In this document: positions 24,225 to 33,584 of the stretch, piece by piece | Position numbering within the stretch: the first letter of the stretch is position 1 | How the letters are laid out: each line of letters opens with the position of its first letter | Assembly (NCBI RefSeq): GCF_003610555.1 | Contig: NZ_RAPQ01000008.1 | Span: forward strand, 1,976,490-2,040,489 | DNA length: 64,000 bases | Origin: Marinifilum flexuosum | Lineage (GTDB): Bacteria > Bacteroidota > Bacteroidia > Bacteroidales > Marinifilaceae | Reading direction: 5' to 3' | Translations under genes and position numbers: made by a program | The notes under the pieces: generated by a model | Database searches by the model: none | The model's input: the letters and a program-made list of their open reading frames with translations, nothing else | Told to the model about the DNA's origin: nothing

Positions 24225-26201
24225 CTACATTCGTTTAAGAACCAACATTTCTGCATGTTTGGCTACAATCAGATTGTAAAATTCTTTTAGGTTAGGATAT
24301 TCATTAAACAAGAATGTTCGTTTGTTAATTTTAAATCTGCTAACCACCATGATTTTATTCCCATTCTGACTTGCCGAATACATAAATTGACCTGATTTTT
24401 CAGGAAGATTGATTCTTGCAGGAGCGGGCTTGCTCTCAAGAGTATATCCATCAGGAACGGTAAGTTCGAGCATGTAAGTTCTGTCGATAGGATATGTGAA
24501 ATCAACAGGATATTTTCTTTCTTCCAGGGTAAAAGGATTCTCCTCAATTTTATTCACAATAAAAGGGTTGAAATAGATAAGATCATTTACGCTTTCCATT
24601 TCTTCCGTCATTTCAACTTCCATTTTTGAAATAACACTTTTTTCAACCTCTTTAAGATTTTTTACTTCAACACTTTCTACATCTATTAACTTGTACGCTT
24701 CATCCATGGTTTCACGCAGTTCTTCTTCACTTTTATCTTGAATGGCATCTCTAAATTGTAAAGCAGTAAAACCGTTTAGCGATAAATCCAGATTACCAGA
24801 AACTACGCCATCTTCATCAAGCTTTAGTTTTGCAATGGTTGCTGATTTTGAAATACTACTTGACTTAATATCTACAAAGAATGATCCCTGGCTACTAATC
24901 AATCTTCCTTTGTCATTGATACAGCGCTCAGGAAGGAGATTACATGGGCAGTTGGCATCGGTAGCATCCAGATAAATTCTGTTTTCACCAACTTTACAAC
25001 TTGCGATTACATAGTTAAACTTGGATTGACTAGGAGAGAATAAACTCAATAAACCATTACCTCTTGTGCTAAGAATTACCGGGTCAGCCTTAATGCCTAA
25101 TTTATTTAGCAGAACTACTAACATTAAATTGATATCAGCAACATTTCCTTTTTTTTCTTTAAATGCAGAGCGTAAAGAGGAAGTAGTATATTTACTATAA
25201 TAATCGTCCCATTTCATATTGGATTTAATGTAATTGAAGGCAGTCAGAATCTTTTCTTCATCCGATTCTGTTTTGCTGGTAATTTCAGCAACCACATCTT
25301 TCAAAAATCCACCTGTTTTTAACTGGTGACCAAAACGTTCACTTTCCATTAGCGATTTATTAATCTTATCCCAGTTGCCAGTTAAATCCTTGTAAACACC
25401 GTAAAAGTTTTTAGTTCCGGCAATTTCAAATTCAATAGCCGACATGTAATTTTTTCTGGAAGTTGTATAAGGTTCTTTTTTGAAAGCAGGTACATCTTTA
25501 ATGACGAATCGATATTGATCTATGGTAAAAGTTTTACCACTGTTAAAAGTTCCATTCCCATAATTGTGCTCGTTAATGTCAAAGCTTAAATATCCTTTTG
25601 CATTTTTTTTGTAGTCAAAGTATTCAGGTAGGTTAACTCTAAATTCACTCCAAATGGTTGGAATACTGCGTTGAAAATACCAGGGACCGATATTCCAGGG
25701 AATATCAGATGTCATTTGATACATGAATTCAACTACAGAACCTGGTTTAACATTCTCACATGCCAATTTATAGGTGTAAACATCGTCAGAAGATTTTTCA
25801 AGAATTCTATCTTTGGCGCTAACTTTGGTTTTTACAATTTTTCCATTTTCCAAATTGTAAGTACACGCCTTAACTGATCCTACATTAGATCGGGTTTTAT
25901 CAAACGAAAATTCAAGATCAGCGTAATCCAGACCTTCATCTTTTAATATTTTTATTCTGATAATTCTTGTGTAATTGTATTGGAAGCCATCGGTGCTCGA
26001 CATATATGGGATTTCACTTACTCCGTAATCACACAAGTAAACAGCTACGGCTGTGCTGTCTTTTTCATAGGTCTGCATTTTTAGTTCATCAATGCTTACC
26101 TTTCCGAATTTAATAGGAGCCTTAGCTGCAAAACTTAAATTATTAATAAAAAGAATTGTTAATCCCAGAACGATAGTTCTAAGAATCGTAAAGTTTTTCA
26201 T
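24225..26201 (-). CDS. Exported DUF3857 protein, catalytically degenerate paralogue
   Basis: A 658-residue protein with signal peptide (MKNFTILRTIVLGLTILF ... FAA) and the same DUF3857 plus transglutaminase-like layout as the gene downstream. The active site is changed: the GDC motif position reads GNVADIN, with Val for Cys, and the His position reads FNYVIA, with Tyr for His. It is therefore likely a non-enzymatic binding or regulatory protein. Duplication followed by loss of activity in one copy is the simplest reading. Both genes are on the minus strand and may be co-transcribed, this one first. Confidence 0.85.
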   Translation of the reverse strand: MKNFTILRTIVLGLTILFINNLSFAAKAPIKFGKVSIDELKMQTYEKDSTAVAVYLCDYGVSEIPYMSSTDGFQYNYTRIIRIKILKDEGLDYADLEFSFDKTRSNVGSVKACTYNLENGKIVKTKVSAKDRILEKSSDDVYTYKLACENVKPGSVVEFMYQMTSDIPWNIGPWYFQRSIPTIWSEFRVNLPEYFDYKKNAKGYLSFDINEHNYGNGTFNSGKTFTIDQYRFVIKDVPAFKKEPYTTSRKNYMSAIEFEIAGTKNFYGVYKDLTGNWDKINKSLMESERFGHQLKTGGFLKDVVAEITSKTESDEEKILTAFNYIKSNMKWDDYYSKYTTSSLRSAFKEKKGNVADINLMLVVLLNKLGIKADPVILSTRGNGLLSLFSPSQSKFNYVIASCKVGENRIYLDATDANCPCNLLPERCINDKGRLISSQGSFFVDIKSSSISKSATIAKLKLDEDGVVSGNLDLSLNGFTALQFRDAIQDKSEEELRETMDEAYKLIDVESVEVKNLKEVEKSVISKMEVEMTEEMESVNDLIYFNPFIVNKIEENPFTLEERKYPVDFTYPIDRTYMLELTVPDGYTLESKPAPARINLPEKSGQFMYSASQNGNKIMVVSRFKINKRTFLFNEYPNLKEFYNLIVAKHAEMLVLKRM

Positions 26202-26491
26202 AGATAAATTGGTTTAGTTTACAATCTGGATAATATAGTAAACTAAAACTTAAGAATGAATATATATTAATCTGATTTATTTCAGTTAATTAAAAGTATA
26301 TTGGAATTGTATTGGTGTGAACTGTCTTTCTATTTGTAATTCAATAATAGCTAATTGTTTCGAACAGGACGGACTGAAGAGTTCAATAGTTGTGTAGATT
26401 GTACTGTTTAGTTTGCATACTTTATCTGTAATGATTAATAACTCGCAGTAAATGTCAATTAACCAATCATGATTTAATTCAGGTAATAGAA
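26202..26491. other. Intergenic, no gene seen
   Basis: 290 bases between the DUF3857 start and the HD-protein stop. It is AT-rich, without a credible frame; it presumably carries the DUF3857 promoter, but I see no clear TAnnTTTG element. Confidence 0.5.
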
Positions 26492-27097
26492 TTATTGTTT
26501 ACAATTGCAGTGAGACAAAAAGTATTTCTTAAGGTTCTTTTCTTTTAGGAATTGAAGTACCTTTTTGCCATAGGCAGTGAAGTAGCAATGATCTCTCAGG
26601 AACTCAAGATTCTTATCGCACCAATATTGTTTTGGTATTTCTGTTGATGTCACAGTTTCCAGTTCCTTTCTTAAAGAAAAACTTCTGGATTCATAATCAT
26701 CTAAGCTGAGGTGATACATGTCAGCATCGCAAAGAATTTTTTCAAGATCATTTTTAGGTTGAGGAGGATAGTGCGTAGCTAATATGCAGTTGATAACCTT
26801 ATTAACTTTGGAAGCAGGGTAATGTATTTTGCTTAAGAACTCTTTTGCAATTTTAGTTCCAGCCTTTTCGTGTCCAAAGTAAGTAACCGCATGACCTGCA
26901 TCGTGAAACCATGCAGCAATAATTACAATTTCCGTATCACTTGCCGAAAGACCTGAATTTTTTGCGATCTCTCTACATGCCTCTACAACCTCTTTGGTAT
27001 GTTTTAGGTTGTGGTAGCATAGGTTTTCGGGCAAGTCACAAAGTAAATCTGTAACAAACTCTTCAACTTTTAATATGTAGTTTTTACTATTGTACAT
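26492..27097 (-). CDS. HD domain-containing protein (putative phosphohydrolase)
   Basis: A 201-residue HD-superfamily protein. The metal-binding set is present: YHNLKH (His), WFHDAGH (the HD pair, about residue 55), ATHYPP (His) and CDADMYHL (Asp). Members cleave phosphate esters, often in nucleotides or nucleotide second messengers. The stand-alone HD domain with this spacing resembles the cytosolic metal-dependent phosphohydrolases of Bacteroidota, whose substrates are mostly unknown. It has no signal peptide and ends in a Cys-rich tail (SHCNCKQ). It is a single gene. Confidence 0.85.
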   Translation of the reverse strand: MYNSKNYILKVEEFVTDLLCDLPENLCYHNLKHTKEVVEACREIAKNSGLSASDTEIVIIAAWFHDAGHAVTYFGHEKAGTKIAKEFLSKIHYPASKVNKVINCILATHYPPQPKNDLEKILCDADMYHLSLDDYESRSFSLRKELETVTSTEIPKQYWCDKNLEFLRDHCYFTAYGKKVLQFLKEKNLKKYFLSHCNCKQ

Positions 27098-27236
27098 TTA
27101 TTGCTTAATTCCGCAGCGAAATAAGTTATGAATGAGCAAACAAAAAAATGTTTTCTATTAAAAGATGTTATTCTTTGTTAATCCGTAAAAAAAAAATGTC
27201 GTTTGATAAATAAATTGACATTTTATGAGCTTTGTT

Positions 27237-27899
27237 TTATAAATCCTGAACGATTTCGTTTAAGAATCTATTTAGTGGATACAATGCTTTAAAGGTATTG
27301 TCAATTTCATTTACAAATTGATCAGAATTTACGATTGGATCATCAATCATTTTGGCAACAGCGTAGTGTTTGTAATTAAGTAAGTCGATATGTGTAAATT
27401 CTTTTGGAAATCCTCTTGGAGCTGTTTTTAGTTTTTCTCCATACAATTCCGGAAAGTGCTTTTGAAACTCAGGATTCTCAATAATTCCCTTAAATTCTTC
27501 AGGGTGATGAAAGATTTCTGTTCGAATGGCTTTTAGAACATTTGAGGCCGGCATATAGCATCCTCCGCCCAGGAAACATTGTTCAGGCTCGATATGGATG
27601 TAATAGCCACCATAACGACTCTTTCTTCCATTTTTGGCTATAAAAGCCCCAAAGTTCGTTTTGTAAGGCCTTTTGTCTGTTGAAAAGCGAACGTCTCTGA
27701 ATATTCTAAACAGGCAATCTTTTGCGCTTAAACCAGAAACACTTGGATCAAAGGTTTTGATTTGTTCGATGCTCAATTCAATGAAAAGTTGAAAATCCTT
27801 TTTTGCTAGCTCATACCTTTTTTTGTTGGCATGAAACCATTCTCTATTGTTATTCTCTCTGAGCTCTAAAAGAAAATCAAATACAGATTTTTTAAGCAT
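27237..27899 (-). CDS. DUF2461 domain-containing protein (TIGR02453 family)
   Basis: A 220-residue protein typical of DUF2461 in both length and motifs: FLLELRENNNREWFHANKKRYE at the N-terminus, CLFRIFRDVRFSTDKRPYKTNFGAFI near 62-88, GGYYIHIEPEQCFLGGGCYMP, and RGFPKEFTHIDLL near the end. The family is widespread and cytoplasmic; its function is unknown. The next minus gene begins 11 bases further right and is transcribed towards it, so this gene is probably co-transcribed behind the DsrE-like gene. Confidence 0.92.
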   Translation of the reverse strand: MLKKSVFDFLLELRENNNREWFHANKKRYELAKKDFQLFIELSIEQIKTFDPSVSGLSAKDCLFRIFRDVRFSTDKRPYKTNFGAFIAKNGRKSRYGGYYIHIEPEQCFLGGGCYMPASNVLKAIRTEIFHHPEEFKGIIENPEFQKHFPELYGEKLKTAPRGFPKEFTHIDLLNYKHYAVAKMIDDPIVNSDQFVNEIDNTFKALYPLNRFLNEIVQDL

Positions 27900-27910
27900 T
27901 TTAATACGGT

Positions 27911-28360
27911 TTAGAATGTAATTACTTTATGGTCTTCTTGCAGGTATTGGGTTAATGGTTTTCCCATATACTTTACCTCAATACCAATTTCCGAAAGTTT
28001 ATCCGAAACTTTATACATATCAGCACAAGCCTTACAAGCATATACATTTACTCCCACCTCTTTCATTTTCAGAATGTATTCTTGCAAGTCTTTGTCTTCG
28101 CTAAGAAGTTTAGACGATGGTCCCCAAATTATAAAATTTATTTCGTCCCACCATCCGAATTTTGCAGCATTATAGGCATACATGAAAACCATTTTTTCCG
28201 CTACTTCTTTATCAGCAGATGTCCAAACTACTGCTAGTTTATTGTCTTGATTCATTTTAATGTTTGAGGATTGGGAAAGACTATTCTTTGCACAACAATT
28301 TACAAATGAATTTGTATTGAAAAAAACTGTCAAAACGAAAACCAATAAAATCTTATTCAT
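27911..28360 (-). CDS. Exported DsrE-family protein
   Basis: A 149-residue protein with an N-terminal signal peptide (MNKILLVFVLTVFFNTNSF) and a DsrE/DsrF-like domain: LAVVWTSADKEVAEKMVFMYAYNA, INFIIWGPSSKLLSED and VNVYACKACADMYKVSDKL. The CKAC pair sits where other family members carry a sulfur-relay or ligand cysteine. Family members bind or move sulfur species or act as small subunits of sulfurtransferases; exported single-domain versions are uncharacterised. It probably forms an operon with the DUF2461 gene 11 bases downstream. Confidence 0.82.
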   Translation of the reverse strand: MNKILLVFVLTVFFNTNSFVNCCAKNSLSQSSNIKMNQDNKLAVVWTSADKEVAEKMVFMYAYNAAKFGWWDEINFIIWGPSSKLLSEDKDLQEYILKMKEVGVNVYACKACADMYKVSDKLSEIGIEVKYMGKPLTQYLQEDHKVITF

Positions 28361-28559
28361 GGATGATTAAATTTATTTAATAAATCAAAAAAAACAGTTC
28401 AAATAAAAAAAAGAGTTATTTAAAAAATGCACTGATTAATTAAATAGGAAAATAGGCATTATATGGATTAAATAAAAATACTTATCAAAAAAGTATAACT
28501 TATTTATGGTACTTTCCGTTATAAGGGTGAATAATAAGTAATTTTAAAGTAAAAATCGA

Positions 28560-29732
28560 ATGTGGAAGCTAGTTCGGGTATTAATTCTTCTCATTTTAAT
28601 TATTCCAGTGATTTCGTGGATTGTATGGAAAAGTGAAAAAGAGATACCAATAAATTTACTTGTAATTGATAAAACAACTCCGGAAAAGAATTTCTCGGAG
28701 CACTTGTCTTTTTTCTGGGTAGCTAATCAAAGTAAATGGGTTAAGCCTACCGGAGATGAGTATGATTATGCGAAAGATTTTCTAGGTTTTCATCCTGATG
28801 AGAACGGGCAGTATGTAATAAAGGATTTAAAAGTATATGGTAGGGAAAGTAGTGTAAAACTTGCTGATTCATTAGATGTAGTATTTTTTGCGGATACATA
28901 TGGTATTTACAATTCCAATTGGAAAGATCATCCAGATTATGGCAAAGATACCATCTCACTTTTTTATGGAGGACTGCAGGCCGAGGAATTTAATCTGCTT
29001 CGGGAATTAAAAAGAAAGGGAAAAACCATAATTGCCGAATTTAACCTGTTTGCTTCTCCTACATCTCCAGTAATTCGAAAACAAACCGAACAGCTTTTAG
29101 GTATAAAATGGAGTGGTTGGGTTGGTAAATATTATCAAACTTTGGATACATTAATGGATTCGGAAATTCCAAAGTGGGTGCCTGATTTATATCGTAAAAA
29201 TTACAATTCAGAATATCAATTCCGAAAAGGAGGAATTGTTTTGGTTAATAACCAGGAGCAGATTATCATTCTGGAGCAGGACGAACATTTGAATGATAGA
29301 TTTCCAATTCTAAAATCGTCCCTAAGTACACAATTGGAATACAATGTGCCAGAGAAAGTTTATTATCCGTTTTGGTTCGATATTAATGCAACAGATGAGC
29401 GAAACCATATACTGGCAAATTTTGAGATTGACGTGAATGAAAAAGGAAAGCATTTGTTAGATTCTTTAAAAGTGCCTAATAAGTTTCCCGCTATCATAGA
29501 GCACGATAAGGATTATCGATTTCTTTATTTTGCTTGTGATTTTTCAGATAATAAAATGGGGATTTACTCCTCCTATTTCCGTGGAATTGAAAATATCAGT
29601 GGTGCTTTTTACAGCCCGAATCAAATTAAAGATAGAAAAATGTTCTTTTGGAAATATTATCGACCATTTATGACGACGGTAATGGATAGTATTAGTGCCA
29701 GGCAGGAACGCAAAAAGAAATATTTGGATTAA
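28560..29732 (+). CDS. Membrane-anchored protein of unknown function, first gene of the CotH/YaiO/GT2 operon
   Basis: A 390-residue protein with one N-terminal membrane segment (about 5-24) and a large periplasmic part. NLLVIDKTTP, VVFFADTYGIYNSNW and LFYGGLQAEEFNLLRELKRKGKTIIAEFN look like alternating strands and helices of an alpha/beta fold resembling glutamine-amidotransferase-like or glycoside-hydrolase-associated domains, but I recognise no family and see no obvious catalytic triad. It leads a five-gene set with gaps of 33, 6, 0 and -4 bases. By position it could take the place of the polysaccharide-processing PgaB protein, but this is only a guess from context. Confidence 0.75.
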   Translation: MWKLVRVLILLILIIPVISWIVWKSEKEIPINLLVIDKTTPEKNFSEHLSFFWVANQSKWVKPTGDEYDYAKDFLGFHPDENGQYVIKDLKVYGRESSVKLADSLDVVFFADTYGIYNSNWKDHPDYGKDTISLFYGGLQAEEFNLLRELKRKGKTIIAEFNLFASPTSPVIRKQTEQLLGIKWSGWVGKYYQTLDTLMDSEIPKWVPDLYRKNYNSEYQFRKGGIVLVNNQEQIIILEQDEHLNDRFPILKSSLSTQLEYNVPEKVYYPFWFDINATDERNHILANFEIDVNEKGKHLLDSLKVPNKFPAIIEHDKDYRFLYFACDFSDNKMGIYSSYFRGIENISGAFYSPNQIKDRKMFFWKYYRPFMTTVMDSISARQERKKKYLD

Positions 29733-29765
29733 AATTCTTATAGGATATAACTGAAAAAATTAAAT

Positions 29766-31064
29766 ATGACTAAACTTTTATCTCTCTTATTAGTGGTTTC
29801 TTATGTATTGGTGTGTTCAGTGAATTTGAACGCCCAGGAAATTGATACGCTTCAGTCAAAGAATTTTTCAGATGAATTTAAGGAAGCGCAAGTGCTTGCT
29901 TTTGATGGCAATAGGAAAGAGGCCCGAAAACGTTGTTATAAAATACTAAGAGAGCAGCCAAATTTTCATGATGCCAGAATTCTAATTGGAAGAACATTTG
30001 CATGGGATAAAAGATATAATGAAGCAAGAAAGGAATTGCAATTGGTCTTAGATAAAGATTACGATAATAAAGATGCAATATCTGCTTTTATTGATTTGGA
30101 AAAGTGGTCTGGAGATCTGTCAAAGGCATTGTTTTATTGTGAATACGGACAATCCTTTTATCCCAGAGAGGAAGATTTCTTAATCAAGAAAATTAAAATT
30201 CAGCAAGAAAAAGGATTGGATGCCAAATCTTTGCAAACCATAAATGAGCTGTTGGAAATTAATCCTGGAAATGAAGAGGGAATTAAACTTTTTAAGGCTT
30301 ATAAATCAGCAACAAGAAAGTATGTCTTAACTGTTAAGCATGATTTTGAACATTTCGAGGAACCTTATGTGAGAAGATGGCATGTGAGTTCGTTTCAAGT
30401 TTCAAGAAGAAACGCGTGGGGAAGTCTTATAGGGAAGGTAAATATAGGCGATTTGGTAAAGGCAGGAGAAGGCTTGTGGTCAAATGAAATTTCTAAGCAG
30501 TTTGAAATTGATGCTTATCCACGTATTTCAGCAAGCAATTATATGTACTTGAATTATGGATACTCTCCAGATAATTTGTTTCCAGAGCATAGAGTAGGAG
30601 CTGAGTTTTATCAGAAACTACCTGCAAAATTTGAAGCATCAGCTGGTGTCCGTTTTTTGAGATTTGATGGGAGTGATGGCCACAAAAATGTACACATCTA
30701 CACAGGTTCGGTTGGAAAGTACTACAGAAATTATTGGTTTTCATTGCGAGGATATTTTACTCCAAAGGATAGTGATGTTTCAAGATCAGTGTTTTTTATT
30801 ACCAGGAGATATTTGCGAGATGCCAAGCAATATATTGGATTGGAGTTGGGAACGGGAACATCTCCGGATGAAGCAAGAGGAAATGTATCGAATTTTGATA
30901 CTTATAAATATGATAGTTGGAAAGTTCGATTGGGATATCAAGATCAGTTAATTGATAAAAGGTTAACCTATTTGTTGCGTGTTGGTTATGAAAGAGAGGA
31001 GTATGAAGTGAGTGAAAAACGACGTATTCTTACTTTCTCAGTGAAATTGTCATATCAATTGTAA
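29766..31064 (+). CDS. TPR plus YaiO-family outer-membrane beta-barrel protein
   Basis: A 432-residue protein with signal peptide (MTKLLSLLLVVSYVLVCSVNLNAQ). Residues about 30-185 are TPR-like helices (EARKRCYKILREQPN, NEARKELQLVLDKDYD, INELLEINPGNEEG). The rest, from KYVLTVKHDFEHFEEP, is amphipathic beta strands ending in an aromatic/leucine C-terminus (FSVKLSYQL), as in YaiO-type barrels. TPR followed by a barrel parallels PgaA, the poly-GlcNAc exporter, so an export-pore role is plausible. It is second in the operon that ends with a processive GT2. Confidence 0.85.
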   Translation: MTKLLSLLLVVSYVLVCSVNLNAQEIDTLQSKNFSDEFKEAQVLAFDGNRKEARKRCYKILREQPNFHDARILIGRTFAWDKRYNEARKELQLVLDKDYDNKDAISAFIDLEKWSGDLSKALFYCEYGQSFYPREEDFLIKKIKIQQEKGLDAKSLQTINELLEINPGNEEGIKLFKAYKSATRKYVLTVKHDFEHFEEPYVRRWHVSSFQVSRRNAWGSLIGKVNIGDLVKAGEGLWSNEISKQFEIDAYPRISASNYMYLNYGYSPDNLFPEHRVGAEFYQKLPAKFEASAGVRFLRFDGSDGHKNVHIYTGSVGKYYRNYWFSLRGYFTPKDSDVSRSVFFITRRYLRDAKQYIGLELGTGTSPDEARGNVSNFDTYKYDSWKVRLGYQDQLIDKRLTYLLRVGYEREEYEVSEKRRILTFSVKLSYQL

Positions 31065-31070
31065 ATGTAA

Positions 31071-32384
31071 ATGATGAAGTCTTTACTCATATTGTTGTGT
31101 TGTGTTGTTGTAAGTTCTGGTTTATTTGGTTCAAATAATCAGGACAAGGATAAGAGTGTGGCTGGAGATGAAATATTTGGCAGTGAAAAAGTTCATGAGA
31201 TAAGAATTAACTTTTTGCAATGTTCTGCATGGGATTCCTTGGTAAATCATAAAGATGCTCGCGACTCTTTAAACCTGAATAAGTATTTGCAGGGAAATGT
31301 AGAGGTAAATGGAAAGAAACTTTATGCTTGTGGAGCAAGAATAAAAGGAGAGTCGTCCTATGATTTCTATCCAGGAAGGAAGAAATCTTTGAAAATAAAT
31401 TTTGGGAAGTACATTAAAAAGCAAAAGCTAGATGGTTTAAAAACCATTAATCTGAATAATGCTTTTAAGGATCCCACTTTTATGAGAGAAAAATTATACC
31501 TGGATTTTATGAGATCGGAGGGATTGCCTGTTCCAAGATCTACTTACGCAAATGTATATGTAAATGGCGAGTTGTTTGGTTTGTATGTGTTGGTTGAAGA
31601 AATCAATAAGGGTTTTGTAAAAAGAAATTTTGGTAACAAGTCTGGTGCATTTTTTAAAGGAGAGCCCAATGCAAGTTTGCTTTATATAGGCGATAATCAG
31701 TTGGACTACGAACGATCCTATAAGATAAAATCAGATGATAGAAAAGACTATCAGGTATTGATGGATTTTATTAAAACGCTTGATGACTGTGTTAAAATGG
31801 ATCAGGATGCTTTAAAATATCTAGAAGAGGTTTTTGATGTTTATGAATGCTTAAAGGTATTTGCAATCACCAGCTTGTTTATGAATGTTGATGCCATGAA
31901 TTTGTTGCATCGTCATAATTACTATTTGTATAAAAGTACTTTAGATTATCAGTTTAAGTGGATTCCTTATGATGGTAATTATGCATTTTGTGCATTTAGT
32001 TCAAAGTTTACGATGCATGAGGCAGAGAATTTAAGTGTTTATTTTAGGAATGATAGGTATGAAAATACCTTGATGAAAACTGTTTTTGGGATTAAAAAAT
32101 ACCGTGACTTTTATACAAACTACATAAAGGAGTTACTGAATGAAAAGTTTACAACGGATTATTTAGTGCATAAAATTGATAGGCTTGCCATTACGCTAAG
32201 AAAACATGTTTATCAGGATACAATGAAAATGTATAGCAATTCGGAATTTGAGAAGAATCTGATGACGCATTTGGGTGATGAGTTGGATCCGGGAGCATTT
32301 ATTCCAGGATTAAAGATATTTGCTAAGAAGAGAATTCAAGCAGTAAGGAGAGAGTTAAATATTAAAGTAAAGGACAGAGATTAA
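31071..32384 (+). CDS. CotH kinase family protein (exported)
   Basis: A 437-residue protein with a signal peptide and CotH-domain motifs: ARIKGESSYDFYPGRKKSLKINF (about 85-107), the LNNAFKDPTFMREKLYLDF segment, VNGELFGLYVLVEEI, and the late FKWIPYDGNYAFCAF, where the Asp is the likely metal ligand. CotH proteins are secreted atypical kinases; the Bacillus prototype phosphorylates coat proteins. Here it would act in the periplasm or at the surface, on a polysaccharide or protein partner of the operon. It is unusual in company: a YaiO barrel upstream and a HEAT protein starting directly at its stop. Confidence 0.85.
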   Translation: MMKSLLILLCCVVVSSGLFGSNNQDKDKSVAGDEIFGSEKVHEIRINFLQCSAWDSLVNHKDARDSLNLNKYLQGNVEVNGKKLYACGARIKGESSYDFYPGRKKSLKINFGKYIKKQKLDGLKTINLNNAFKDPTFMREKLYLDFMRSEGLPVPRSTYANVYVNGELFGLYVLVEEINKGFVKRNFGNKSGAFFKGEPNASLLYIGDNQLDYERSYKIKSDDRKDYQVLMDFIKTLDDCVKMDQDALKYLEEVFDVYECLKVFAITSLFMNVDAMNLLHRHNYYLYKSTLDYQFKWIPYDGNYAFCAFSSKFTMHEAENLSVYFRNDRYENTLMKTVFGIKKYRDFYTNYIKELLNEKFTTDYLVHKIDRLAITLRKHVYQDTMKMYSNSEFEKNLMTHLGDELDPGAFIPGLKIFAKKRIQAVRRELNIKVKDRD

Positions 32385-33584
32385 ATGTTATTATTGGATC
32401 AACATATTATTCTATTTAACTTTCAGGAATTGGTGAGTTCCACTCCAGATCTCTTGTTTATTGTCTTCGATTTTTTAGGTAATATAATAGATCGGATACA
32501 GGCTTTGATCAATTACGTTTTTGAAAGATTGCCTTATAATGCATTGAATCGGTTGATTGTATACATGATACTGGTTTTCTTTGTATCCTTGATTGTATTG
32601 CTGCCAACAATTATAATTTCAAAATTATACTTGGCTTATCAAAAGACAAGGTACAACCAAATTCATGTAAAATATTCTCAGGCCATTATTGCATACCTAA
32701 TAGGAAGTAAAGAAATCAATGAAATTTGTGATAGAACTAAACTAAAATCAAGTCGTTTTCATCGAAACGTCATGATTGATGTTTTGATGGCAATAGATAA
32801 AGCTGAAAATAAGACTGTTAGTGATAAGATAAGAGCCTTGTATGTGAATTTAAAATTGAATCAGGAATCAATTCGAAAATTGGATAAGTTTTCCTGGAAT
32901 AAAAAGATTTTCGGAATCCGTGAATTGAGTCACATGAGAATAAAGTCCGAGAATCAGAAAATTATATCTTTTCAGCAGAAAAACAATGATGTATTGAGGA
33001 TAGAATCACAAATGGGATTAATAAAGCTCTTGCCTTTTGTTCCTTTTGCATTTTTGGATTCGCAAGAGAAACCTTTTACGGTTTGGGAGCAAATTAATGT
33101 GTTTGACTTGATACGAAAGAAAAGGATTGAAATTCCTGAGTTTCATTTGTGGCTGGATCATTGGAATGATTCGGTGGTAATGTTCTGTCTGGATATGATT
33201 AGGGTATTAAAGCAAAAGCAAGCAGCGCCAAAGGTTTTGGAATTGATAAATCATGACAATGACTTTGTAAAAGGAAAAGTGATTAAAACATTAATTGATC
33301 TGGAAAGTTATGAGGCAATTGCAAAGCTCAAGGAAATGTATCATTTGGAAGAGTTGCCAAATCAATTAAATATTCTTAGATCCATTGGACAGTTAAAAAT
33401 GGATTCGGAAATAAATTTTTTGGAAGATAAACTGAAGAGCGATGAATTTAAGATTAGGATGGAGGCGTGTAAATCAATTGCAAAAATTGGAGAAACAGGT
33501 GTCGCCAGACTTAATGTTTTATCTGTAAATGCTGATGAAGAATTAAAAGGGATTATCAACCACGTATTAGATCCTAGAATATGA
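32385..33584 (+). CDS. HEAT-repeat membrane protein
   Basis: A 399-residue protein beginning immediately after the CotH stop. An N-terminal membrane region (strong segment about 58-82, LIVYMILVFFVSLIVLLPTI) is followed by a cytoplasmic part. The C-terminal half consists of HEAT-type helical pairs (HDNDFVKGKVIKTLIDLESY, LPNQLNILRSIGQLKMDSE, FKIRMEACKSIAKIGETG). It is likely a scaffold for the inner-membrane synthase. It overlaps the GT2 gene by four bases (ATGA), suggesting translational coupling and a stable complex. Alone its function is unknown. Confidence 0.82.
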   Translation: MLLLDQHIILFNFQELVSSTPDLLFIVFDFLGNIIDRIQALINYVFERLPYNALNRLIVYMILVFFVSLIVLLPTIIISKLYLAYQKTRYNQIHVKYSQAIIAYLIGSKEINEICDRTKLKSSRFHRNVMIDVLMAIDKAENKTVSDKIRALYVNLKLNQESIRKLDKFSWNKKIFGIRELSHMRIKSENQKIISFQQKNNDVLRIESQMGLIKLLPFVPFAFLDSQEKPFTVWEQINVFDLIRKKRIEIPEFHLWLDHWNDSVVMFCLDMIRVLKQKQAAPKVLELINHDNDFVKGKVIKTLIDLESYEAIAKLKEMYHLEELPNQLNILRSIGQLKMDSEINFLEDKLKSDEFKIRMEACKSIAKIGETGVARLNVLSVNADEELKGIINHVLDPRI

